Shown one piece after another: positions 1 to 21,100 of a DNA stretch of 64,000 nucleotides; the first letter of the stretch is position 1, and each line of letters begins with the position of its first letter. The translations under genes were made by a program, and so were the position numbers. The stretch lies in the NCBI GenBank assembly GCA_050084515.1, contig CM114271.1, forward strand, positions 32,488,001 through 32,552,000, written 5' to 3'. Below the pieces are notes generated by a model that saw only the letters and a program-made list of their open reading frames with translations, ran no database searches and had not been told where the DNA came from. The stretch comes from Blasia pusilla. Taxonomy: Eukaryota; Marchantiophyta; Marchantiopsida; Blasiales.

Positions 1-1
1 G

Positions 2-813
2 ATGGTGTTTGAGCGGTTGAAAGCTCATGGTCTACGTTTCCATCCCGGAAAGTGTAAGTTCTTCCATGAGGATGTTGAGTACTTGGGTCATGTGATCTAT
101 CCAGGTGGTTTGGGAGTTCAGCAAGCAAAGGTGGAGGCTATTGCACTTATTCCGCGTCCGATAGATGTGAGTAGAGTTCGAGCATTCATGGGATTGGCGA
201 ACTACTATTGGAGGTATGTGAAGGGATTTAGTGCTATGGCAAAGTCTTTGAACCAATTGCTGAAATCAGATCAAGAGTGGCACTGGGGAGATGATCAGGA
301 GAGAGCTTTTGTGGAGCTTAAGGCCTAGTTGGTGGCGGCGCCTATCTTGAGGAGACCTATCGAGGGCGCCTATTTGAGTTACGATGATTGGAGTAGGTTG
401 GGACTTGGAGCGGTGTTGACACAACATGATGATGAGCACATGGAGTTTGTGGTGGCCTATGCAAGTCGTTCGAATAATACAGCGGAGTCGCGCTATAGTT
501 CATATGAGGGAGAGTGCTTGGCAGTAGTGTGGGTTGTGGCACACTTTAGGTGTTACTTGTTTGGCACACTGATTTACCCTTACCCTTGTTTGATCACCGG
601 CCGCTCAAGTGGTTGATGGAGTCGGACAAGCTTACAGGGAAGCTTGCACGGTGGGCTCTTATCTTACAGGAGTATGACTTCCAAGTGGTACATAGACCTG
701 GAGTTGCCAACCTTGATGGTGATGGCTTGAGTAGGAACCCATGTACTAGCCAAGAGGATACAACTGGGGCTAGATGGCATGGCGAGGTTGATGAGGAGAT
801 GGTGCCAGGTTAG
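2..813 (+). pseudogene. pol: Reverse transcriptase C-terminus and RNase H of copy A
   Basis: The first frame (2-328) holds the RT thumb and connection region, with the FHPGKCKFF and VRAFMGLANYYWRYVKGF signatures of Ty3/gypsy RT. It ends at a TAG. RNase H resumes at 329 with the DDWSRLGLGAVLTQ and VAYASRS motifs, then shifts frame near 560. It continues as DHRPLKWLMESDKLTG and ends in the conserved DGLSRNPC. The step order is normal for gypsy pol, but three frames are now needed to read it. Confidence 0.85.
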
Positions 814-895
814 CATGCATCCGCCTTTTTATGTTGGTTAGGGGTGGACTCTAGTATGGAGGATCACATGATATCTTACTCTAGTCAGAGGGTAG

Positions 896-1852
896 ATGGC
901 CAGCCTTCAGATCCTAAGGTTGGAGATGGTGGTACGGATCAGCGTGATATTCATGATGATGCGTTGGTGTTGGAGTTCCTACGGACCAAAGAGGGTGCCA
1001 GGCATAGTGAGTGCCAAGGAGCGAGACCGTGTTCTTCAACGTGCTAAGAGGTATCGATTGGAGGGAACACATATTTCTCGCGTGTGGGAGGATGGTAGAG
1101 TACGAGTAGTGCCACATTTGGCTCAGAGAGAGCGCATTGTGCGACATGCCCATGAGGAGTTGGGACATTTTGGGGTAAAGCGTACGTATAGCTTACTCCT
1201 TGGCCAATATTGGTGGCGTGGCATGCATACTCAGGTGCAGCAGTTGGTGTCACGTTGTATGGTTTGTGACCGGGTGAGGGCATCATTCAATGCCCCTACA
1301 CCACAATTACACCCCTTGCCTATTATGGGGTTGGTTTACCATTGGAGTGTGGACTTTTGCGGGACCGTTACCGTTGGTCGCATGCGACATCATCGATATG
1401 TGTTGGTGATGGTGGAGCACTTCTCCAAGTGGATTGAGTTGGTGGCATTACCGGACAAGGCAAGTGAGGGAACGGCATATGCGTTTCTGGATAGAGTGCT
1501 TAGTCATTTTGGTGCACCAGCTGAAGTGCTGACCGACCCGGGGTATAGAGTTTGTGGTGAGTTTGGTCTTGTGTGACAAGGCGTTGATTGATCATCGGAC
1601 CACGTCTCGAGAGCATCCGAGGCGGATGGTTTGGCTGAGCGTGTGGTTCAGACGGTGAAGAGGGCATTGCACAAGTATGGCCTACAGAAGGGGCATCTTG
1701 GAGACTGGGATATTCAGTTGCCATGGTTAGCCATGGGGTATAGGTTCAGTCGCCAAGCATCCTTGGCTTCCTTCTCACCTTATTTTCTGTTATACGGCCG
1801 AGATCCAGACTTGCCAAAGAAAGCAATTGTCGGGAGTCTAGTGAGGTGGTGA
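896..1852 (+). pseudogene. pol: Integrase zinc-binding and catalytic domains of copy A
   Basis: The HHCC zinc-binding domain is visible as HEELGHFGVKRTY followed by CMVCDR. The catalytic core follows with the first Asp in WSVDFCGTV and the second in AEVLTDPG. The Glu-bearing helix, AERVVQTVKRALHKYG, lies in another frame from 1631. The region between 1576 and 1631 is out of frame. The core ends in YFLLYGRDPDLP, the usual gypsy integrase motif. The enzyme would insert the element's cDNA, but this copy cannot make it intact. Confidence 0.83.
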
Positions 1853-2390
1853 ACCTTAATGACCCAAAGATGTGGATGAGGGTGTGTTCTCAGCGGGCGG
1901 AGCTCTTTCGGAGAGTTATGCCAACAACCTTTGAGAATCTTGCCATTGCTCAACACAGGGATACGTTGCGGTATGCAACCATTCGGGGTGGAGGTTATCG
2001 ACCATCGATTCGTAGGTTCCATGTGGGGGACTATGTCTATTTGCAGCAGATTGCCCGACAACGTTGGATGTGACGGCAGGCCGCACTATTTTACGAAAGT
2101 GCGTGAGGTGTTAGCTTCGGAGTTCTCATGTTGGAGGGTCGTGATGGAGTTGTTTGGAAGGACCATGTGCGTAATTGTGCGCCATGTCATCTTCCAAATG
2201 TGGATATCTTGTTGACCCAAGCTTAGCCATGATACGTGCTAGCTTGAGGTGCATGTTGTGTGGGTCTGCTGGTAACGCAGCCCGTATGTTGGTGTGTGAT
2301 CGGTGTTCTAGGGGTTGGCACATGATGTGTTTGACTCCACGTTTGGATGTTGTTCCTCTTTGGAAGGTGGGTTTGTCTCGATGTACTTAG
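1846..2390 (+). pseudogene. pol: Integrase C-terminal domain ending in a PHD-type zinc finger (copy A)
   Basis: After the catalytic core comes a region with the DYVYLQQ motif, then a GPY/F-like stretch (about 2080-2215, frame broken) reading VREVLAS, LEGRDGVVWKDHV and CAPCHLPNVD. A finger follows at about 2247-2387: CMLC, then CDRC, then GWHMMC, spaced as the first six ligands of a C4HC3 PHD finger. The last two ligands are split by a frameshift: WVC is in one frame and SRCT in another. PHD fingers commonly read the histone H3 tail, and many plant gypsy elements carry a chromodomain in this position. A role in choosing insertion sites is therefore an inference. Confidence 0.75.
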
Positions 2391-2561
2391 GAGAGGTAGA
2401 TGACTTGATCTTTGCATGATATGGATTACTGGATGTGCGACTAACGATGGGGCAACCTAGCACCCGGCCTTCGATTCGGCACCCAAGAAGGTGTATAGCA
2501 TGTAGTAGATGTATAGGGCTACCTGGGAGTTAGAGGACCTAACCGCTTGATTAGGGGGCGA

Positions 2562-3142
2562 GTTGTGGTACACTTGCGTTTGTGGATACTCGTCTATGTT
2601 ATGTATGTATGGGCGTATGGTATGTCGGCGATGTATGTTGTATGACGATGTGGATTCGCACGACGAATTTGTCATGACCATACGGATTATGTCGAGAGTA
2701 TGGTGTCTTTGGTAGAGGCCATTCCTTATGTAGGACCGTAGTGGCTTGGTAGAGATGCGGTTCCATACATAGGGTTGGGGGTTACTCACTTGGGGGTGAC
2801 TTTCCCAGTAGGGCGCGCTCTTAGGTTGGAGGATATAAGGTGACTTGCCCTCAAAGAACAGTCAGTTCTTTGAGTTGAGCCTGTTGCGTTGGGAGTTAGC
2901 CTTGGTAGTGAGTAGAGCTCTTGGCTATGGTGTTTCCCGCAAGCTTCGACCTAGATTCTCCCATCGTGGAGTGGGTTTGGCTCGATTGTATGTGATTGTA
3001 AAAGTGTTTTATGACAGTAGGTCTTTCACGCATTTCAGTTGTGGTACACTTGCGTTTGTGGATACTCTCGTCTATGTTATGTATGTATGGGCGTATGGTA
3101 TGTCAGCCATGTATGTTGTATGACGATGTGGATTCGCACGAC
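2562..3142 (+). repeat. 103-105-bp direct repeat in the 3' part of copy A
   Basis: 2562-2664 and 3038-3142 are nearly identical, both starting GTTGTGGTACACTTGCG and ending GATTCGCACGAC. They differ by a two-base insertion and a few substitutions. They lie 476 bp apart, downstream of the PHD finger. They could be 3'-UTR repeats or the remains of a duplicated LTR piece. Confidence 0.85.
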
Positions 3143-3229
3143 AGGCGTCGAGTGCATAGCATAACCCCACAAGAGCTTGTGCATTTATGGATAGTTTACT
3201 AGTGGAATATATTAAATACTTATGTGCAG

Positions 3230-5215
3230 TCATGCTAGGGATTGATCGTGTTGCACATAATTTTTTTTATTGTTGCTTGTAGAATGGAAAAAAAATTGCT
3301 CTTACCGTTAGAGTAAGAAATTTTTTTTTTTATGGTTCTCGCATGTCAAACATTGAGGTGTTTGCAAATCAAAGGCACTCTCCATAGATTAGAGCCACCT
3401 TAAATAACAAAAGAGAAAATAATCCACTTTTTTTTTATAAGAAGTCATATGTTGATTTGCCTATAACCTTTTTCTTGACACCATGGTATTGGGGTATAAT
3501 ATAGTGTATCCACGATGCCTCCAATACAAAGCAATTTTTTTATAATCTGATTATTACTTTGGAGTTCACACAATAGTGTTTTGAGGAGACACCCATGTAT
3601 TGCTTGTGCGACCTTCAATGCCAAGAACTTGAGATCATTATAAATATTTTCAAGTCATGAATTTTGTAAATTCCTAAAATTTTGTTTTCGACCCCAATAA
3701 AAATTTGATGGAAAAAGAAAACTTTAGAAAGGTTTAAAATTTGCATAAAGACATTTTCCTTACAGGCATCATATGGATCTGTGGATCCCCCATCTCTTCT
3801 ATTACATTGAATTTAGCGAGGAAAAAATCGAGAATGCATATGAACTTGCATGTGGCATGGTCAGAAGCTTGCCATAGGTAATATACCATGCAATGGTCAA
3901 CATGAAGAAAACTTAGATATTTTTTAATGCAATTTCAAGAGAAAAAATGCCCATGCTCACGCGACAACCTTTTTTTCAATGGATTCATCAATAATTTCTT
4001 CTACCAAAACTTAGATCTTGCCTCAATGATAGATATATGACGTTGTTCATTTTTTCATTAAGGGAAATTCGCCATTGAAACTAGTGGGGACATAGGAAAG
4101 ATTTTGATATTTTTCGTTTCTAGTGCTCCTATCGTCTATTCAAAGTTTGGTTTGTTTTTCTTGTTGTTGCACTCTCATACTGTAGATAAGGGATCTTCCT
4201 TGCCTTCCACTCCGCCCAAGAAAATTTGACTTTTGGGCTATGCTCAAGTCATGGGAGATCCCATTAATAGAGTGTCCCTTTTATGGTTGTGATGTTCTCA
4301 TAATATTACTCATATTATTTTCATTCTTAGTGAAGTATGGTTTTTAGGGTGATTTTTCTCCTTTTCTTCTACCGTTGAGCCAAATATGGATTTGGAATTC
4401 ATTAAAATTTTAATTTTTCTTACCTTTGACCTTTGATGAATTTTCCCATAATTTGTTAAACCACATCTTCTTCTTCTCTCTCTCTTGATTTTTTCATTAA
4501 ATAATAAATTTTGAAGAAATTAGCATCTGCTTCCTCTATTTCATGGGTTAGATAATATTGGTTACTCACATGTTGGGAGAAATTTCCTTTAAAATAAAAA
4601 ATCGAGATGGCACGTAATGCATAATTTTTTTAAATTAATTTTTGTCGGAAGAAATTGGACAATCACTCTTATTAATCACACAAGATGTACGTAATTCACT
4701 TCCCATGCAGAAGCTACATCCATGATTACGAGGCGGGGACGACCATTGATGGCAAGCAAGCTCGCCTTTCAAGGGCCTTCATGTTGCCACTCTTGTAATT
4801 GCAAATACATCCCCCCTCTCCCAAAAGACGTGTAGGGATACAATATACAAATTGGTTTGGTGGCTATTTAAGTGAAGTCATGTTAAGGTTCTTGGGTTAT
4901 TCTGCGCACGCGGTTTTAGGCTTCAAAGTGGTTCTTGGAGAGCTCGGGTTGTACAATATGTGCAAATTTCAATAAACCAACCTGAGAGGATTTGACCATA
5001 AACGACAATCAAACTCGTCTTTCAAAGGTTTTCATGTGATCACTCTTATAATTGATAGAATTACATACATACATACACACATAGGAGCACTTTTGAGGCA
5101 CTTTTTATTCATGGTCGTGTCCACTTGCAAAACGACTATGTAAGAATGTAGGCTTCTTGAATTTGTTTGGGGCATGGTAAGTTGACCCATTAGAGAGGGC
5201 GATTGAGTCAAATTT
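3230..5215. other. AT-rich intergenic DNA without recognisable genes
   Basis: I see no domain, long open frame or RNA gene on either strand. The sequence has many A/T runs. The only structure noted is a diverged direct repeat at 4741-5066. Confidence 0.6.
4741..5066 (+). repeat. Diverged 70-bp direct repeat
   Basis: 4741-4811 and 4993-5066 share the order GACCAT, CAA, CTCG, CTTTCAA, TTCATGT, CACTCTT, TAATTG. Many substitutions are present, so this is an old duplication of unknown origin. Confidence 0.5.
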
Positions 5216-6440
5216 GGCTTGAAACACCCGTCGCATAATCATGAGTCACGAACCCACGCGGCGAGAAAACGAACTACACTGGCTCAAACTTCAACCTCAA
5301 GGTCTTCCCGTAAAACGTACAGGGATGCCAGCGCGGCGCTGACGGCGCCGTGCGTTGTTGTGCGTTGGGGTGCGAAGCGGAAGAACCCGGTGAGTGTGCT
5401 GGAGCGCTGTCCAGGGGGGAGGACTCGGAGGACCCCGCGGTCCTAGTTCCAGTCAGCAGATAAGGCCTTTAAGAGCGCCAATGAACGGGGTCCCCAACTC
5501 CAGGGGAGGAGATGAGGACCCACCCAGTGGCATTGACTCATCGTAAATTAAATGCCTGACTTTTGCACACGGAAGACAGGAAATGTGGACGCAGGAGGGC
5601 TCTGTTTTATTTAATCTATTAATCCCTGAGCTCAATGCCCTCACTCACGGATTAGTGAGAAACCCTAAACTCAATGCCCTTCCCCGCGCTATCGTAGTTG
5701 TTTCCGGCGGGTAGGTCGTAATAATCATCTAGACGATTATGTGAGTATTGAATCTATATTATAATGGACGACAAAACAGCAGAAAATTTAGCATTTTTTT
5801 AATTCACATTTGAAGCACAAATGAATTTGTATGAAAGAAAAAATTGTTTTTATTGAAATTAATTAAAAATATTTATATTATTATTGGAGAGTGTTTTTTT
5901 ATTTTGCAAAAAAATTTATCTTGATATTTTCAATTATTGAGATCATTTTTTTTATGAAGGGATATGTTAGTTTAGGGTGCCACACATCTAGAGGTTCCAA
6001 CATCTTTTAAATTACTAAGAAACGTTGAACTTTATTCTTCAATTTTATTAGAGAGTTTTTTTTATCAACGTTGTTGGGAAGTTATGATGTTGCCAAAAAA
6101 TTTGTGGATGCTTGAGGAGTCCAAATTTAAGGTAAACAAATGTGCATGCGCATATAGAATACATTCTAATCTTGACAAGTATGAACGTCTTATTTTGAAA
6201 GAGATTTTCCTTTTCAAAAATAGTGGCGCCCATAGAGTAAAACTCAAGAGTAGAGTAAAACATTGGAGGTGTTGTAATTTTCCCTACATATAAGAATATG
6301 TTGGGCAACAACCTTGCTAGGAAGGTGATTTATTATCTATACTATTAAAAGAAGATGGGGTTTGAAGGAATTCCTCCTTAGTGTCGACACATATGTTTTT
6401 TGCACTCCTCCCTTATTAACATGTGTATTGTTAAACAAAA
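5216..6440. other. Short GC-rich island, then AT-rich DNA; no gene recognised
   Basis: 5219-5450 is much richer in G+C than its surroundings and holds a 75-codon open frame rich in Arg, Ser and Thr that matches no family I know. The frame is probably a by-product of base composition. The rest, to about 6440, shows nothing recognisable. Confidence 0.45.
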
Positions 6441-6593
6441 GAGTTAACAAGAGGAACTAGGAGCTAACAAGTGATAAATTTAACGGACGTGGTCCCCTGT
6501 ACTGTGATTTTTCACCCGTGCTATGCAAAAGAGTTAACAAGAGGAACTAACAAATGATAGATTTAACGGACGTGGTCCCTCCCTACTGTGATT
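6441..6593 (+). repeat. Tandem direct repeat of about 65 bp
   Basis: 6441-6509 and 6531-6593 both read GAGTTAACAAGAGGAACTA, then AACAA..GATA.ATTTAACGGACGTGGTCCC, then CTACTGTGATT. The second copy lacks about 8 bp. There is no coding context. Confidence 0.75.
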
Positions 6594-15155
<8,562 letters not shown>

Positions 15156-18100
15156 TTAAATTGAGATATGCGATGATAAATCCGGCGCTGCCAATGGAGG
15201 CATCGCTTCAGGGAATGTATCCAAAAATTGCTGAAGCTGCCTTCTAGCAGTGACCAAGTCCCTCCCTTCATCTACATCGTCTTTGCCCTTCAAATCCGTA
15301 TCCGTGACAGTTGATTGCTCGATATTAGTAGTAACTACACTTTCCTTTCCTATTTTATGCGGTCTCTCTGTGTCGCTTGACGTAGATTTCATCGCTTCTG
15401 GGGAACCGGAGACACTCGACAGGAAAGCATCCCGAGACTTGTACTTTTCCTTCAACGCGTCTCCAGCCACCAAGGCGTCGGTGAACACCCCGGCCTCCTT
15501 CAAACCTTGAATAATCACCTGCACCGGATTTGGGTACACAAAATTAGACCTGCCGTATATGGAATAGGAAACATCTTACAATGAATGCATGTCACAAGGT
15601 TCCTGGGTATCAATCAAAACTATGTGGACCCAGGCCGAACATCCTGGGGACAACTAATCCGTACTATTAGTTGCAGATGGGATTTGCAGTCATTACTTGG
15701 CCAACCATTGACTACACTATTATTTGCGGGTGGGATTTGGGGACGTCAATCGACGAGTGTCCCGTGTGGGAAAAGGTCACCTAACTGGTGAAGGTTAGGC
15801 TTTACAAAAGATTGCGAAACGGGATGTTATGCTTTTGCGACCAACTCGGAGCACCGAGCACACTAGCTGACTCGAATCCTCTGACGAATCTGAAGATTGA
15901 CCGCAGAGTAAAGTCAAAGATGTGTAATTGTAGCGTATGATGTCATGACAGCCGAGTACCCCTCAGAAATCGTAATGCCAACACAGTCCAGATGCTCGGG
16001 ACGAAGAGACACAACAGAATTGACAATCTAAATCTAATAATCTGAAGATGGTCCTGATTTCATTCGAGTCCTACCATGGGAGCGTAGATTCGTGTTAAGA
16101 GCCCTTTCCGCATCAATTTGAGGTTCAATTCCTTGTCCGTCCAGACAACATGTTGGCGATACCTGCTCACAGGACGACAATCAACCTCTTAACGCACTAC
16201 GCTTGGCAGGGAAAAGACTCTGCTAATGACAAGTCCCGATGTTCAGAGACTGAAAACCAGCTTGCATGATGTTTAATTATCTGGATCGCATTTCCGTAGG
16301 CATGCACGGATAGAACCTCGTACCAGAGTCGCATCTCGTCCTCTGTGAAAGTTGAAGCAATGATGAAGGCCTGTGATGACGAGAAACAAGCACAACTCAG
16401 ATAACGGATTCCCCAGATTTGCAATTTGAAAGACCCAAAGTACGGCCATTTCGTCCCTCACCTAGTTATTGATCCAAGTTGATAAAAATGACATCGCTTG
16501 GAAGAAATTTTATCACAGCCACGACAGACTCCCAGACTTGGAGAGGGAAATGAGGTACTCACATCACGGTCAAACTCGAGCATGAAACATTTTTTGACGT
16601 CTTCCTTTGTAGGCTTGCATCCGCACCGGTCTCGTCTTGAGGTCAAATCTGAGAATTTCGTATACGTAAAATGCAGGACCGCTGCCTCTTCCAATTTAAT
16701 CTCACTGCAAATACCAGCAATCCGGTCAGAAGAAGATTGCAGAGCAGGTAATTCGCTTCTTTGAAAAACTCACTCACTATAAGAGATAGTTTCCACTTTC
16801 AGGCAGACACTAACTTAGGGTTCTTCATGTAGTTGTGCCATCGGTGAGCTCCATTAGGTCGTAAATGGTTCTGTACACGAGCAGCAGCCTTGCCATTTCC
16901 GTAAGTCAGGAAGTAATTCGGGTTCCCTCGTGTTGCCTCACGATACAGCCCAAAATAGGTCTCCTTCATGACATGATCATAGTTCTTCTTGAACATGGAC
17001 ACCTGCAAAGACCAAAAGGTGTGAGAAATCTAAGTTCGACGTGTAACAGGTGAGTGTCTGCTGTAACAACTGATCTCTTGAAATATACTCTGTTAATCTC
17101 TTTGACGTGTCGAAGGCAATCCCCGTGCTTCTCTAATGAATCTCCAAACAGAGAAGAAAGTAAGACAACAATAGCCGGTGTAACGAAACATTGAGCCTCT
17201 TGACAAACGGAGCAAGAAGCATGAGGGGAGAGCCACCCAGAGACTTATTTAAGTGAGACACTAGTTCTTCATGGTAGACAAGGCAGCTCTGTACACTTCA
17301 TGGGTCCCCATTACTTCAGAATCTTTGATTGCATGTACACAACACAATATGTTTCCACTCAATCGTCTTGCATAGAAAACCTGACTTGGAATCATATGAA
17401 GTCTTCCGTCTGCTAATTAAAAGATCTCGTAACCAGTAAAGATGATTCGATTACAAGCCCAAGTTATATACTATGAAGCCACCATAATTTTCCTCCATGT
17501 ACTCTGGAATCCAAAGTAACGACACCAAAGCTTGTAATAATATCTGGAGCAGGCTAACATGCTCGCTCAGTAGCACACAGTTCTCTACTCAGTACAGAAC
17601 CAAACCAAACACGTTCATTCACTTCAACTTATGGTCGCAGCTAGCAGGCTCAAGACTTACTCACATGCAGTAAAACCTAATTTTACTCCTACTGTAGGAC
17701 TCATGGATGCAATTATCAACTAAACCAGTCCAGCATTCACATTGTTCTGCGTCTATATTTGTTAGCTTCAAGCACAGACAAAGTAAAAAGAAAAAAAAAG
17801 GTCATGTAAGACAAATTTGATTAGTCTCATCACATCATGGCTTTCTCCGGTCCTACAATCGGTTCGTCCAACCAACTGTAACATCATGTCCAAGTTGAAG
17901 TGGATTACTGAAAGCCTCATAAAGGTTGGTGATCACTTATAGATGGACATTACTCTACAATCCACTACCATCGCGATTCTGTATCGGGAATGTGAGGAAA
18001 ACTTCAATTAGTTCATGACGAGCCCAGATGGATCCTGGACGGTTTCACAAGTGGCATCGGATTGTTGACCAATCTTCCCACCTGAGGCAAGAATTTAGCC

Positions 18101-21100
18101 AGTGCCTTGCCTGTCTGTGAGAAAATGATTGACCAGCAGAAGTATCTCCTTGTACAAAGTCAGAGCTAGCATCAGCTAGACCATCCATGATTTCAGCTTG
18201 TACACAATCAGCAAATCAGTCCCTATCTCTATTGCCAAATCAGAGCCCTACCATGATGTGACTCTTCTTACTATCTAAGAGATACTAAGAAGGATTCTAC
18301 TCAGCCACACCTTGCACTCACACTACAGGTCCTCACATGTCACCAGCTCAGAGATCAGACATGGCTCACCATTGAGCACAAACAATCTCCATCAGCATAC
18401 TAGACAAAACAACCTGCCTTCCAGTGAGGCTCTAACAAGCACAGCAATTAGTCTCAATCTCCTCTTCCTACTCTCTGATCACTCTGCAGCAGGACCAAGA
18501 GCCTCAGGAGTCCTCACCAAAACTGTGCATGCTGTAGAATTTGCTTCTGCTCTCTAAAGAGAGACATTATATACATGAGGGTGAGCACTTCTGGCCCTTG
18601 GATCTTCTTGAACAGATCCATACCCTAAATAACAGATGGTGGCTAGCCCTAACTCGAGAATTGCCCTAATTCAAAGTTACCCTAAAAAGATAGAGGAACA
18701 CTAAGTTATCTCTAGCTAACTAAATTAGTATCCAACTAAGTTAGTATTTGACTAACTACTTTTAGGGCATGACTAAACTAGATATTAACAAATTTCAACA
18801 GTCTGCACACGGCTGGGATTCTTCCTTCTCGTCCATTGTCCAAAAGAGTTTACGTCCAAAGTACAAAGGTTGATCCATCAAGAGGCCCACATTAAGGGGC
18901 CCGCCAGAGGAAGACTTAGTTTCTAGAAAAGCCTCTTCACAATCAGAAGCTGGTGGGTGAGCAAGGCAAGAAGAGACCGCTGTCCTCACCCCTTTAGTAA
19001 TTCACCAAAGCAACCGCAATGTTCCAAAACAAGAAACCTGCACTGAATCTTCCTTCATGTTCCATGATTCTTATATTGGAGCAAGATTCCTAAGAACAAC
19101 AGCATTAAATCCCCTAAATACCTGCAAACATTGAATCAAGTTTTGCACCACCACCAAGAACAGTCTCCCTCATAACAAGACCTCCACTAACTAATGTTGA
19201 GGGTATTGCCGTACGACAGGTATACTTGCCTTACAAATAAAACAAAAATGGTAGGTTTTGGAAGTTTGGAAAAGTTTCCAACAAAAGCCCCTGAGATAGT
19301 AGTTTTCAGAGGATTGAAAATGGGAGGATCGTGGCATAAAACCTCTTGGAGAGGACCTCTGGATAGCTTTAGCATGTATACAGTACACATGCTCATTTCC
19401 CAGCACTTCCATTTGGCCCATGGCTCGGAGAAAGTATAAAAAAAATCACTAAACAGGACCAGAGTCTCCGCAGTTAAGTTCCATTAATTGATTTGTTTTG
19501 TTCCTCGGTTGAGTACGTTTTTTGCAAGTCGTGGATCTATTGTAGATCCATTCTGATAAGTACCCATTCTAAAAAATACATCAGGATATGGAAAGAAAGA
19601 ACTATTAAAGTTACCAAGGATTCCTTTCTTATTCTTTCTGTATCTGTTACCTAGATATACAGAGGAGCTAGTCCAGCAAAACCCAGAGCTTCTATTTGAG
19701 AACTCTAGTCATTTCTATTTCCGAAAGCTGTGCTGATGTCCTTCTCTGTAGAGTTGAAACACCGAGTCATCCTTACTTTGATACGAGCCTAGAAAGCTGG
19801 TCACTTATGTCTTACGCGAGTTGACATCATAAATCAAAGTTTAGGGAGTAATAAAAAATTCAGGGGCAATAACTATTTTGCATATTAACCCCCGATCAGG
19901 ATTGACACCGAGTTATTTGTGTTCCTTAGATAATAAGGGACAGGTGATGATTCTCTGAGTGTTAAGGAAGGCAGTTCAATAAATCCACCACATACATTCA
20001 CTGCTACTGTCGAAAACTCAGGAAAGTCACACTGAGGCACAACTGATGCTTAAGCATTCAACAAAATAGATTATCCTAATTCTATTCTTCAATCAAATAC
20101 TGACCTCAATGAAGGGTTCTGAGATGTCATCACGTTCAATAGCACTTTCCTGTATTCACATATCCTTCCTCACATCAGTATGACATGATCACCAGAGACG
20201 AGCACTTGAAAAAAATCTTCAAAGCTATCCCTGAAATACTCCTCTGATATTGACTTTCTCTCCAACAGTGAATCCAGTTTTCCAATCTCTAGCATCCATT
20301 GATTTGTGTAGTAAGCTGAGATGGGAAGCATTCATGTTTGGCCAGAAAACCATGTCTGAATCTTCAAAGTTAACTATGCAATTCTTGTCTGAATACGTGA
20401 TGCACTGTCCTATTTGAAATTCAGATTTTTCTTCTAGGGCATCTTTTGTTTGATTTAATGAGCTGAAGTGTGAGGTCAGAGGATCTACTCACATAGTTGG
20501 GAAACACAACCATGTCCACATCTTCTGCCACCTCTCCTAATAATCTCCGCAACGAAAACTCAGAAGAACCAGCAGGATACAGCAACTCATCTGTGTCGAG
20601 ATGGATGATCCAGTCCATCCCAGCTGCCTGTGAACACCATGGCAGGTTCAGCCACAACCACACGTTTCTTGAGGTCATGAGAAGTGGAATAAGGATGGGC
20701 CATGCGACCTTTGCAATACCAAAGACCAAAGAACAAAACCGATTAGTGCTTACCCGTGCCATCACTATGGCCATTTCCATGTTGAGAGATTGTCTCACAA
20801 AGAGTTCGTAATTGCAAGGTCGATAGAAGAAGCTTGACAACCAAGTTTCATTCCATATTCGACTGCACCAAAGATCAAACAGGGAAACGGTTCACGGTTA
20901 CTATCTCTGAATCACCTCAGTAAACGCACCATAAATGACCTGCCAAAAACCAAACATAGGAGCAAGTATTCTTGCTCATGATGGACATCAACAGCTCAAA
21001 TTACTTCACAAAGTGGGCACAGCACTAAGAAATGGAATGAGACCCAGATTGATTAGCACAAAGTACACACTCATCTAGAACTACTCATGAAAGCCTTTGC

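Larger units (their letters stand above)
1..3229 (+). mobile_element. Ty3/gypsy retrotransposon, 3' part (copy A)
   Basis: Pol is read left to right: the end of reverse transcriptase, RNase H, the integrase zinc-binding and catalytic domains, the integrase C-terminal domain, then a PHD-type finger. Untranslated DNA with a long direct repeat follows. The 5' part lies outside the window. The reading frame is broken by an in-frame TAG at 326-328 and several frameshifts, so this copy is dead. Its RT and RNase H protein closely resembles that of copy E at 62.7-63.5 kb, so both belong to one family. No clear 3' LTR was found, and the right end near 3229 is only where recognisable similarity stops and AT-rich DNA begins. 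Confidence 0.85.
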
